This document shows, one piece after another, positions 45,411-53,980 of a stretch of DNA of 64,000 bases. The stretch is taken from assembly GCA_036960375.1 (NCBI GenBank), contig JBALVY010000008.1, forward strand, positions 62,001-126,000. Reading direction: 5' to 3'. Every line of letters begins with the position of its first letter. The first letter of the stretch is position 1. Source of the stretch: CAWVSB01 sp036960375. GTDB lineage: Bacteria; Pseudomonadota; Gammaproteobacteria; Pseudomonadales; CAWVSB01. The notes under the pieces are model-generated. The model saw only the letters and a program-made list of their open reading frames with translations. It searched no databases and was not told the DNA's origin. A program made the translations under genes and the position numbers.

Positions 45411-46601
45411 TTAAGCGTTATCAAGAGCCTGGTAGTAGTCCATCAGGATTTGAGCGACTTCAGGGCGTGAGAACTCAGGCGGTGGCGCAATGCCATTACC
45501 CAGCATTTCTCTTACCTTGGTGCCAGACAATAAAACAAAGTCATCCTTGTCGTGATCTGGAGCGTCACGCATCATCACAACCCGGTCCAGCTTTTTGGAG
45601 TAGGCCGTGTGGTCAGCGCGATAAATTTCAATTTCCATTGCGCCGTCAGGAATCTCATCGAATATAGTTTGAGCGTCAAAGGCACCGTAGTAATCGCCTA
45701 CGCCAGCATGGTCGCGGCCAACAATTAAGTAGCTGCAGCCGCAGTTCTGACGGAATACCGCGTGTAGCAATGCTTCACGGGGGCCTGCATAAAGCATGTC
45801 AAAACCGTAGCCGGTAATCATCACGGTATTGGGGGGGAAATACACCTCAACCATTTTACGGATTGATGCGTCGCGTACATTGGCCGGGATATCACCAGGC
45901 TTAAGCTTGCCCAGTAGCATATGAATAAGAACACCGTCGGCATTGAGGTCTTCCATCGCCATACGGCACAACTCTTCGTGTGCCCGGTGCATCGGGTTAC
46001 GCGTTTGGAAGGCTACGACTTTCTGCCAGCCGTGCTCGGCAATCTCATTGCGAATTTCCACCGCGGTACGGAAAGTGTCCGGGAAATCGGCCTGGAAGTA
46101 AGAAAAGTTCAATACCTCGATATTGCCCGACAAAAGCGTATTACCCTGCGCTTTAAATGCAGCCACGCCTGGGTGTTCAGGGTCCAGTGTGCCAAATATA
46201 TTCTCCGCCATCAGCAGTATTTGTTCGTCAGATACAGTCTCGACTGCGCTAACATCCATAATAGCCAGTGCCGGAGTGCCTTCTACATTGGGGTCAAGCA
46301 GGCTAATGCGATCACCGGCTTTGACTGCTGCGGCATCATGTACCAGGTTTAAAATGGGCACTGGCCAAAATAGGCCGTCCGCTGTTTTCATGTCAGTGGC
46401 GACGCTGAGTGCATCAGCCAGATCCATATAGCCAGACAAAGGGGTGAAATAACCAGCGCCCATCATAACGGCGTTCGCAGCTGCGGCTGAACTGATCAAC
46501 AAAGAAGGTAGTGTCGCTGTTTCAGCTATTAGTGCATGGCGACGTTCGGTGTCATAGCAAAAAAGTGGTGTTAGCGCTTTGGCGCCATGTGGATCAATCA
46601 T
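45411..46601 (-). CDS. sat: ATP sulfurylase (homomeric Sat type)
   Basis: A 396-residue sulfate adenylyltransferase, which makes APS and pyrophosphate from sulfate and ATP. The catalytic motif is QTRNPMHRAH (199-208), and GRDHAGVG (295-302) is the second conserved block. This is the single-subunit Sat form, not the CysND form. It lies 29 bases downstream of cysC; together they form PAPS. There are no cysH, cysI or cysJ genes in the window, so the product may serve sulfotransferases as much as assimilation. Confidence 0.95.
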   Translation of the reverse strand: MIDPHGAKALTPLFCYDTERRHALIAETATLPSLLISSAAAANAVMMGAGYFTPLSGYMDLADALSVATDMKTADGLFWPVPILNLVHDAAAVKAGDRISLLDPNVEGTPALAIMDVSAVETVSDEQILLMAENIFGTLDPEHPGVAAFKAQGNTLLSGNIEVLNFSYFQADFPDTFRTAVEIRNEIAEHGWQKVVAFQTRNPMHRAHEELCRMAMEDLNADGVLIHMLLGKLKPGDIPANVRDASIRKMVEVYFPPNTVMITGYGFDMLYAGPREALLHAVFRQNCGCSYLIVGRDHAGVGDYYGAFDAQTIFDEIPDGAMEIEIYRADHTAYSKKLDRVVMMRDAPDHDKDDFVLLSGTKVREMLGNGIAPPPEFSRPEVAQILMDYYQALDNA

Positions 46602-46630
46602 CTTTTATCTCCAATCGTGCAAATGTTCTA

Positions 46631-47251
46631 TCAGTCAGTTGGCAGGATGCCGCGCTTCTTCAATTCGTTTAGCAGTGTGTCGACTTCTTGCTCTAGAGTC
46701 ATTTCGTGGCTATTGAGAACAATTTCAGGCTTGTCCGGTGCTTCATAGGGGTCGTCTATACCGGTAAAGTTCTTAATTTCGCCAGCACGGGCTTTTTTGT
46801 AAAGCCCCTTGGGGTCGCGTTCTTCCGCTACCGACAGTGGTACATCGACAAATACTTCTATGAAATCCATGCCCGCTGCTTCGTGTAATGCGCGTACCTG
46901 ATCACGGTCGGCACGGTAGGGGCTGACAAAGCTGGATAGACAGATGATACCCGTATCAACAAAAAGCTTGGATATCTCCCCGATACGGCGGATATTCTCT
47001 TCGCGATCTTCAGCTGAGAAGCCAAGACCCCTGTTAATACCCAGTCGAATATTATCGCCGTCGAGGCGATAGCTGAGCCTGCCCATTTCAAACAGAGCGC
47101 CTTCGAGGGCAACGGCTACAGTAGACTTGCCACTACCCGATAAGCCGGTAAACCACAATGTGACACCTTTCTGGCCCATTAGGGTATTACGGTGTTCGCG
47201 GGTGATGTCACCTTCGTGCCAAGTCACATTGGTCGCTTTTTGTTCGGTCAT
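46631..47251 (-). CDS. cysC: Adenylylsulfate (APS) kinase
   Basis: A 206-residue APS kinase, which phosphorylates APS to PAPS. Walker A is GLSGSGKST (36-44); DGDNIRLGINRGLGFS and NIRRIGEISKLF are the APS-binding parts. It is a free-standing enzyme, not fused to Sat or CysN. First gene of the leftward cysC-sat-DHH set; the next gene in the other direction is a LysR regulator, across a shared 234-base gap. Confidence 0.95.
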   Translation of the reverse strand: MTEQKATNVTWHEGDITREHRNTLMGQKGVTLWFTGLSGSGKSTVAVALEGALFEMGRLSYRLDGDNIRLGINRGLGFSAEDREENIRRIGEISKLFVDTGIICLSSFVSPYRADRDQVRALHEAAGMDFIEVFVDVPLSVAEERDPKGLYKKARAGEIKNFTGIDDPYEAPDKPEIVLNSHEMTLEQEVDTLLNELKKRGILPTD

Positions 47252-47392
47252 TTTTTAAGCCTCTGTTCGATAGTTCAAGATATAGGAAGCCGCCATGCTC
47301 TGTAGCAGGATGGATCAGCAAATGAAATTTTGAGTGGTTGCCACCATAGGCTGATTGCAATTAAAAGTAAAACAGGATATTGTGGTTTTTAA

Positions 47393-47412
47393 TATCGATT
47401 TTATCGATGATA
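47393..47412. promoter_or_regulatory. Candidate LysR-type binding site
   Basis: TATC (47393-47396) and GATA (47409-47412) bracket two ATCGAT copies spaced by TTT (47394-47408), giving a 20-base inverted repeat. It lies 74 bases upstream of the LysR gene, in the gap shared with cysC. LysR proteins commonly bind such interrupted palindromes between divergent genes. Confidence 0.5.
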
Positions 47413-47485
47413 GTGTATTTAAGCCACATGCGCCTGAACCTGGTGTGTTGGTGGTGTTAAAACCTGCATTGCATGGAGGACAGCA

Positions 47486-48358
47486 GTGAAATATACCTTA
47501 AGGCAGCTGGAGATATTTTTGGCTATCGCGAAGGAACAAAATATCACCCGGGCAGCGCAAAATCTTCATATGTCGCAATCTGCCGCAAGCGCAGCTCTAC
47601 AGGATCTTGAACAGCGTTACGACGCGGGTCTTTTTGACCGGAAAGGTAAAAGGTTGGTATTGAGTAAAATAGGTGAGACCTTGCGTGATAAGGCGGAAGC
47701 GCTTTTGGCCCATGCGCTTGAATTTGAGGCTGATCTACAAGGACATGCCGACGTGGGACACCTCAGTGTAGGGGCGAGCCTGACTATAGGTAATTATTTG
47801 GCGGTCGAGTTCCTGGCGCATTATATGTCGGCGCACCCCGAAGCTGATGTGAGTTTTCATGTGGGCAGCACCCCGGATGTTGTCGCCAAAGTACTTAATT
47901 TTGAATTAGACGTGGGTATGATTGAGGGCGAGATGCAGCATGCAGACTTGCAGTTCATTCCCTGGAGAGAAGACAAGCTGAGAGTATTTTGCTGCCCGAA
48001 ACACCCACTGGCTGGCAAAAAGACATTGAGTGATGAGGACCTCCTTGCGGCGAAATGGATACTAAGGGAGCCTGATTCGGGCGCACGGCATTCATTTGAG
48101 CGGCTGATGCAGGGTTTGTTACCACAACTGGATATATTTCTCGAACTGGAGCATAACGAGGCTATCAAAAAAGCGGTGGAGTCTGGTATGGGTCTGGGTT
48201 GTCTGTCTGAAATAGTATTGGAAGCCGCGTTTAAACACGGTGATTTGATACCCTTGGACCTACCAGACCGCGACACCGCCCGAACCTTTTATTTTGTGCT
48301 TCGTAAGGGGCATCATCCAAGCCAGGCGGTTAAGTCGTGGATAGCGCTTTGTGGGTAA
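47486..48358 (+). CDS. LysR-family regulator divergent from cysC
   Basis: A 290-residue LysR-type regulator. The HTH is at about 1-60 (RQLEIFLAIAKEQNITRAAQNLHMSQSAAS, shown as two parts: LRQLEIFLAIA and ITRAAQNLHMSQ) and a periplasmic-binding-like effector domain follows. The start is GTG at 47486 with GGAGGA just upstream. It resembles YeiE/CysB-like regulators by layout. Divergence from cysC suggests it controls PAPS synthesis, perhaps in response to a sulfur compound. Evidence for the target is position only. Confidence 0.88.
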   Translation: MKYTLRQLEIFLAIAKEQNITRAAQNLHMSQSAASAALQDLEQRYDAGLFDRKGKRLVLSKIGETLRDKAEALLAHALEFEADLQGHADVGHLSVGASLTIGNYLAVEFLAHYMSAHPEADVSFHVGSTPDVVAKVLNFELDVGMIEGEMQHADLQFIPWREDKLRVFCCPKHPLAGKKTLSDEDLLAAKWILREPDSGARHSFERLMQGLLPQLDIFLELEHNEAIKKAVESGMGLGCLSEIVLEAAFKHGDLIPLDLPDRDTARTFYFVLRKGHHPSQAVKSWIALCG

Positions 48359-48601
48359 AACTTTAAGCTCTGCGCCAAGCGCCAAGCGTACTCCATTAGC
48401 AGATTTTGCTATACTGAATTACGGCAGCTATATGGGAGTTTGTCGTATTGCCAATACACATCAGAAAAACATGCGATTTTGATATCGATGTGGATTGATT
48501 TTGGCCTTAGCATGCCAAATAAAACAAATTATAATTTTACTGCCGTGAGTCGCGCGGGTACACCGGATTTGATGGTTGTCTATGTTAAGGAAATTCCAGA
48601 T

Positions 48602-50413
48602 ATGAAAATCTCGTCCAATTTTATACGGATGTTTGCGTTATTTTTCTGCCTCTTCTCTAGTGTTATGGCTATTGCTGAACCTACCCCTACTCCTACCGTA
48701 AAAGATTTGGTTCAGGAACAAGAGGAGAGCGAGGCTATGGCCTTGGAAATGAAAGCCTCGCTCAAACGTAATCCTGGATCCAGAGCTACGCCTCGACGTA
48801 CTCTAATTGGGGTAAGTGAAGCACTGGATGCGCGAGATTACGAGGCCGCCGCTGAATTTCTGGATATGCGTTATCTACCTGTCCATATCGAGCTCGAAGA
48901 TGGTCCAGAGCTCATTAAGCAATTGGCGTATGTTTTTTCTCGTCATGTCTGGATCAATGTTTCGACTCTCAGCGATGAACCCGAAGGTCATAGCGAAGAT
49001 GGCCTACCAACTTATCGGGACACATTTGGTGAAATAGACACAGGAGATCGGGTTGTAGAGTTATATGTTCAACGTATACCTGATGGCTACGGTGGACGAG
49101 AATGGAAGATTTCGAATGCCACGGTTGTAGAAATTCCGGTGCTGTGGGATAGGTTTGGTCACAGTGACTTTGCTGCCGGTGTGGCACAGACATTGCCTGC
49201 ATTTACCTATTTGGGTTTGGACAACTGGCAATGGGCATATCTTGCCGTATTTTTGCTGACCTTGTTTATCTCCGTAGTGTTTCTTCATTGGCTATTAGGC
49301 AAAATAAATCTTCAGCGCAACGACTATCGTCTTGCCGCTTTACAACGTTTGCTAGTAGGTCCCTTGGGTTTTTTCCTGTATATCGTGATTTTACGGGAAT
49401 TTATGTTAAACCTGGGTTTAACAATAAAAGCGAGAACGATTTTTGATTCAGTCGTACTTGCTTATCTTGCCTACGTTTTTCTGGCGATTGGTCTCATCGA
49501 GTTTATAGCCGCGCGGGCGCACCGCCGGATGTCCGAGAGCGATCATCCGGAGGCAGCGGTGATCGTGCGTCCGGTTACCGTAGTATGTAAGATACTGGCA
49601 GTATCTATATTGCTAATTATGGGCCTGGATAACGCTGGCTATGACGTAACAACGATTATCGCTGGTCTTGGTGTGAGTAGTGTTGCGATTGCGTTGGCGG
49701 CCCAGAAAACACTGGAAAACCTGATTGGCGCTATAACGATCTATATCGCTGCGCCATTCCGGCCTGGTGATTTTATCCGGGTTGGCACGCGTATAGGGAC
49801 AGTCACTGATATTGGTTTACGCTCTACCTATTTGCGCACGCTCGATCGCACCATCGTCAATATTCCCAATGGTCCTTTGGCATCCGCAGAGATTGAAAAT
49901 ATCACCCTGCGTGACAGTATCCGTTTTTATCGCATGATCGCATTGCGATTATCAACCACACCGGATCAAATGCGCTATGTTATGGCCAAGGTCAGAGAGA
50001 TTTTATATGCTCATCCCTCGGTGATAACCGATTCAATCAGTGTTCGCTTTAACAATATTGATGACTCATCGCTTGCATTACGATTGGACAGTCGAATTGA
50101 TACCACCGATTACCAAACCTACTTGGCTGTTGGAGAAGATATCTATTTGCGTATAATCGATGCAGTACGCGACAGCGGCGCAGAGTTTGCCTTCCCCTCG
50201 CAAACGGTCATGCTTGAGGAGCCTTTGGCTTTCAATGCAGGGAGAAAGACCGAGATTGAGGCGTTGGTCGAGCAATGGCGTCAGCAGGATAGCTTGCCAT
50301 ATCCCAACTGGCCAGAAGAACACATTGATGAAATAGAAAACACACTGGATTACCCGCCCTCGGGCACGCCTTATAATCCCAGGAATAAGGGAGAGGGCGA
50401 TGACGATGGTTAG
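48602..50413 (+). CDS. MscS-family mechanosensitive channel
   Basis: A 603-residue inner-membrane protein with a signal peptide (cut near VMAIA-EPT, about 27), a periplasmic domain of about 170 residues, then several helices (about 215-400) leading to an MscS pore helix and beta domain: AGLGVSSVAIALAAQKTLENLIG and GDFIRVGTRIGTVTDIG. The ATG at 48602 has AAGGAA upstream; the frame is open to 48440, but that part lacks coding features. It would release solutes on osmotic downshock. Longer than E. coli MscS, like the MscM/YbdG-type homologues. Confidence 0.88.
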   Translation: MKISSNFIRMFALFFCLFSSVMAIAEPTPTPTVKDLVQEQEESEAMALEMKASLKRNPGSRATPRRTLIGVSEALDARDYEAAAEFLDMRYLPVHIELEDGPELIKQLAYVFSRHVWINVSTLSDEPEGHSEDGLPTYRDTFGEIDTGDRVVELYVQRIPDGYGGREWKISNATVVEIPVLWDRFGHSDFAAGVAQTLPAFTYLGLDNWQWAYLAVFLLTLFISVVFLHWLLGKINLQRNDYRLAALQRLLVGPLGFFLYIVILREFMLNLGLTIKARTIFDSVVLAYLAYVFLAIGLIEFIAARAHRRMSESDHPEAAVIVRPVTVVCKILAVSILLIMGLDNAGYDVTTIIAGLGVSSVAIALAAQKTLENLIGAITIYIAAPFRPGDFIRVGTRIGTVTDIGLRSTYLRTLDRTIVNIPNGPLASAEIENITLRDSIRFYRMIALRLSTTPDQMRYVMAKVREILYAHPSVITDSISVRFNNIDDSSLALRLDSRIDTTDYQTYLAVGEDIYLRIIDAVRDSGAEFAFPSQTVMLEEPLAFNAGRKTEIEALVEQWRQQDSLPYPNWPEEHIDEIENTLDYPPSGTPYNPRNKGEGDDDG

Positions 50414-50485
50414 GTCTTTCTGTTAAGGGCTGAGATCTGGTGTTTATGTAGTTTGGTGGATTGATATAACGCTGTTTTTACAGGT

Positions 50486-51175
50486 TTAATCTACCAAGCT
50501 ATATAAATGAAAATCTGTCATTGCGGGATTTGAGACATTTAAGTCTATTGTTAGCATGTGGATCAATTTGTTATCGTGGGTTTCTTGTAAAAGGGCACCG
50601 ACTGAATTTACGCTAAAAGCCTGCTTCAATTGTTTAATTCTGAAACTGACAGTGTTTGAGCTTATGTTCATCATAGCCGCTATGTTTTTGTACGTCGTTC
50701 CTCTGATAAGAAAATGTAAAACGGCGTATTCCAGGAAGCTGACAGTCCTGTTGCTATATTCAGGGCCCAGATCCATTCTTTGGGTCGCGAGGTTGATACG
50801 TGAAAGCCATATAGCACGCGGGTCGATATCCGTTACGTCAACAAGAATTATATGAACAGAATGATTGTTTTCAGCAGAGCATCGACAGAGCACTTTATAC
50901 CAAACGTTGGTGCTGTATTTTATCCATACGGCGAATAGCCTTTCTTTCTTATCTGAGATTACACTCGATACAGCCTTGAGTATTTTCTTCGCATTTGTTA
51001 TTGCTAGAATATTTGTGTGAATCCCAAACAAGCTATCGGGGGATACTATTGAAGGGTCGTATCCCAGCGTGCCGGCTGCACATTGAGATAATTCTATACA
51101 GTGACAATCCTCTGTCACCACGAGGTAAGAATACCTGTTCTCGGAGCTAATCTTTGGCAATTGCTGATCTATCAT
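50486..51175 (-). CDS. LuxR-like regulator with PAS-like N-terminus
   Basis: A 229-residue protein. The C-terminal part (about 145-200) is a LuxR-type HTH (LHFLIRGTTYKNIAAMMNIS, then NTVSFRIKQLK). The N-terminal 120 residues look PAS-like (SYLVVTEDCHCIELSQCAAG), but the similarity is weak. It lies 193 bases downstream of the AGCS symporter gene on the same strand. Target and signal are unknown. Confidence 0.7.
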   Translation of the reverse strand: MIDQQLPKISSENRYSYLVVTEDCHCIELSQCAAGTLGYDPSIVSPDSLFGIHTNILAITNAKKILKAVSSVISDKKERLFAVWIKYSTNVWYKVLCRCSAENNHSVHIILVDVTDIDPRAIWLSRINLATQRMDLGPEYSNRTVSFLEYAVLHFLIRGTTYKNIAAMMNISSNTVSFRIKQLKQAFSVNSVGALLQETHDNKLIHMLTIDLNVSNPAMTDFHLYSLVD

Positions 51176-51368
51176 CTTCTTCCTTGTATGCCTGTCCAGA
51201 GCTTAGTCCTAGTGGCAATGGAAGTCATGCTGTTTCTAGGTATATCCAGTATAAGGCTACATTAGATAGCTTACTGTGTAAGAAGGGGGGGCTGTTTGGC
51301 TGAATATGCCACTTTAAAGGGCTCTAGTTATGGCTAGGGCGTAGTTGGCCATTTGGTCGGCCAATACA

Positions 51369-52937
51369 TTAGCCTATAACAGGCTTATCTGCGTATTTAA
51401 CCAATTGACCGCTGTGTAAGCGCTGCTGGTAGTTATGTAACTCTTTCTTGATAATCGGGGCCAGCAAATAGAGGCCAATGACGTTTGGCAGTGCGATGAC
51501 AAAAACCATCGCATCTGAAAAGTCTAAAACAGCGCTTAGCTGAATAGTACAACCCAAAGCACCAGCGAGGCAGAAGAGGGTGTTAAAAGTAATAGCGGAC
51601 TTTTTTGATGCACCGAAAATATAACTCCAACCCTTTAGTCCATAATATGACCAGGAAATCATAGTAGAAAATGCAAAAAGAATGGCAATAATTGATAGAG
51701 GGATAGTCGACCAGCTCAATGTGCTGGCAAACGCTCTGGATGTCAGTTCTACGCCTTGAATCCCCTCGTTTGAAAGACCCGGGTAATAAATTGTAGTAAG
51801 AATGACCAATGCTGTTAGCGTACACACTACAACAGTATCAATGAAAGGTTCTAACAAACCTACATAGCCCTCGGTTACCGGCTCTTCTGTGCGAACCGCA
51901 GAATGCGCAATAGCGGCTGAGCCGATACCGGCTTCATTTGAGAATACTGCGCGCTGAAAGCCTAGAATCATAACCGCCAGAGCACCTCCGGTGGCGCCCT
52001 GTGGTGTGAACGCCTCGGTAAAGATGGTAGAAATAGCCCACGGCAGCTTGTCAGCATTGAGTATAATGACCAGCACTGCTCCTAGCGCGTAGCTGATGGC
52101 CATAAACGGCACTAGCCTGCTAGTAACTTTAGCAATGCTCTTTAGTCCACCAATGATCACTATGCCAATGACTACGGCAATGACCAATCCAAATATCCAG
52201 CCTTTGTCTATAAATTGGCTTTGCTCAGCACCCGTGGCAAAAACAAATTGTTGAAATGCCTGGTTGGACTGGAACATGTTGCCGATACCAAGGCAGCCAA
52301 TGACTATCGATATAGCGTAAAAATACCCCATAGGTTTAGCCAGAAAAGCCATGCCTCGTTCTTTACATGCGTGTTCAAGATAGTACATGGGGCCGCCGGA
52401 AACCGTGCCGTCGTCGTTGTGCTGTCGGTATTTTACGCCGGCGACACACTCAGCAAATTTTGTCGACATACCCAGTAGACCGGCAATAATGAGCCAAAAG
52501 ACAGCGCCAGGCCCACCCACGCTAATAACAACGGCTACACCACCGATGTTGCCAATACCGACAGTGCCAGACAAGGCAGTCGCCAGAGCTTGAAAATGAT
52601 TGATTTCTCCTTTGTGGTCCGGGTCGGAATAATCTCCGCGTACCAGCCTCACAGCATGTGCCATACCGCGAAAATTCAGGAAGCCGAAATAGAAAGTAAA
52701 GAATACTGCCGCTGCAACCAACCACAAGACAATCAATGGCAGCTGGGCACCGTAGATCTCCACACTGTAGAAGATAAACCCGGAAACGAGCTCAGTCAGA
52801 GGCGCTATAGCGGAATTTATCGCCTCATCGATATTAGCTGAGCGACCGGTAGAACTCGCGGCCAATAGTGCAAAAGCTGAAAGTCGTGTTGCTAATAAGC
52901 TGGTGTGATTAGGTCGTGCCTTGTGGTTATTGCTCAC
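51369..52937 (-). CDS. AGCS-family sodium:amino acid symporter
   Basis: A 522-residue transporter of the alanine/glycine:cation symporter family with about ten or eleven helices. Family motifs: TALSGTVGIGNIGGVAVV, LLGMSTKFAECVAGVKYR and FSNEAGIGSAAIAHSAV. It should import alanine, glycine or a related amino acid with Na+. It lies 69 bases downstream of the TauD-like dioxygenase gene on the same strand; transport and oxidation of one amino-acid-like substrate is possible. Confidence 0.92.
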   Translation of the reverse strand: MSNNHKARPNHTSLLATRLSAFALLAASSTGRSANIDEAINSAIAPLTELVSGFIFYSVEIYGAQLPLIVLWLVAAAVFFTFYFGFLNFRGMAHAVRLVRGDYSDPDHKGEINHFQALATALSGTVGIGNIGGVAVVISVGGPGAVFWLIIAGLLGMSTKFAECVAGVKYRQHNDDGTVSGGPMYYLEHACKERGMAFLAKPMGYFYAISIVIGCLGIGNMFQSNQAFQQFVFATGAEQSQFIDKGWIFGLVIAVVIGIVIIGGLKSIAKVTSRLVPFMAISYALGAVLVIILNADKLPWAISTIFTEAFTPQGATGGALAVMILGFQRAVFSNEAGIGSAAIAHSAVRTEEPVTEGYVGLLEPFIDTVVVCTLTALVILTTIYYPGLSNEGIQGVELTSRAFASTLSWSTIPLSIIAILFAFSTMISWSYYGLKGWSYIFGASKKSAITFNTLFCLAGALGCTIQLSAVLDFSDAMVFVIALPNVIGLYLLAPIIKKELHNYQQRLHSGQLVKYADKPVIG

Positions 52938-53006
52938 AAGATAGACAGAGAAAGTTGGATATAGAAGAGGGAATTGTTTTCATTGTTTTTCCTGGCGCTG
53001 CGTTCA

Positions 53007-53831
53007 TCAGTAAGGTCGGTCGCCGTAAATAGTGGTACGAATCAGCTGTCGGTGCGCGGGAAAATAATCATTAATCGGTTTGTGCTGAGTACTGCGGTTG
53101 TCCCATATAGCCACTGAATTGACATCCCATTTGAATCGACAGGTGTATTCGTCAGTCGTTATATGCTGGTACAGAAACTGCAATAGCGCGTTACTTTCTT
53201 TGGCTCGCATACCCACAATTTGAGTGGTGAACAGGCGGTTGACAAAAATGACCTTTTTACCACTCTCGGGGTGGATGTGAATAACCGGATGCTCTACCGG
53301 AGGGTTATTGTTTATTGCCTCGGCAAGTCGTTCTCGACCACCGGGTTCGGCCAGGCTCTCTCTGAAGCCGTAGGCAAAGTCATGTGTGGCAGTCAGTCCC
53401 GAAAGAAGGCTTTGCATTTGATCTGACAGACCATCGTAGGCAGCGGTCATACTCGACCACAGAGTATCACCACCCTTTGGTGGGATGATCTTTGAACGTA
53501 ATACCGTTCCTAAAGGAGGATGCTGGAGAAACGTCATGTCTGAATGCCACTCTTCGATCTTGGTCGGGTTTTCAGGCGTACTTTCCAGAATACTGAGCTC
53601 AGGAAATCCTTCTACAGTGCCATATGCCGGATGAGATTGCAGTGGTCCAAACGATGCAGCCAATTCCTTGTGTCGGGCATGGTTTATGTCCTGATCACGG
53701 AAAAATATCACTCCGTATTCGACAAAAAGGCGTCGTATCTCCAGATACATAGCCGGTGTTATATCTCCACACAAATCTATGTTATGAATTTCAGCACCCA
53801 AAGTGCCGGAAATAGGACGAACATCAAACAT
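53007..53831 (-). CDS. TauD/TfdA-family 2-oxoglutarate dioxygenase
   Basis: A 274-residue Fe(II)/2-oxoglutarate dioxygenase. The iron ligands are H96 and D98 in EEWHSDMTF, with the second His in NRSTQHKPINDY (about 252). The 2-oxoglutarate Arg is in HRQLIRTTI. Length and order match taurine dioxygenase and 2,4-D dioxygenase relatives. It would hydroxylate a small acid such as a sulfonate, aryloxy or amino acid. The AGCS gene follows on the same strand; no ABC taurine transporter is linked. Confidence 0.88.
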   Translation of the reverse strand: MFDVRPISGTLGAEIHNIDLCGDITPAMYLEIRRLFVEYGVIFFRDQDINHARHKELAASFGPLQSHPAYGTVEGFPELSILESTPENPTKIEEWHSDMTFLQHPPLGTVLRSKIIPPKGGDTLWSSMTAAYDGLSDQMQSLLSGLTATHDFAYGFRESLAEPGGRERLAEAINNNPPVEHPVIHIHPESGKKVIFVNRLFTTQIVGMRAKESNALLQFLYQHITTDEYTCRFKWDVNSVAIWDNRSTQHKPINDYFPAHRQLIRTTIYGDRPY

Positions 53832-53861
53832 GAAGCTTCTCTCAGAGTATCTATTCTGATA

Positions 53862-53877
53862 GCGATGTTAACATCGC
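53862..53877. promoter_or_regulatory. Perfect 16-bp palindrome in the TauD-CDGSH gap
   Basis: GCGATGTT is followed directly by its exact reverse complement AACATCGC. It sits 31 bases upstream of the TauD-like start, in the divergent gap to the CDGSH gene. One such palindrome is about what chance gives in a window this size, so only the location makes it of interest. Confidence 0.4.
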
Positions 53878-53980
53878 CTGTGTGCAGCTACTAGCAGCAC
53901 TGCCGACATTAATAGGTGTGTAGTTGCATTTTTCAACTATGATTGGCGGAAGCAAGAAACCTAAAAATGATGGAGCACAT

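Noticed and set aside
50414..50485. Terminator between the MscS and LuxR-like genes
   Set aside because: No stem-loop with a T-run could be found in the short convergent gap.
51345..51364. Hairpin TTGGCC/GGCCAA after the AGCS stop as a terminator
   Set aside because: The six-base stem has a long loop and no T-run on the minus strand.
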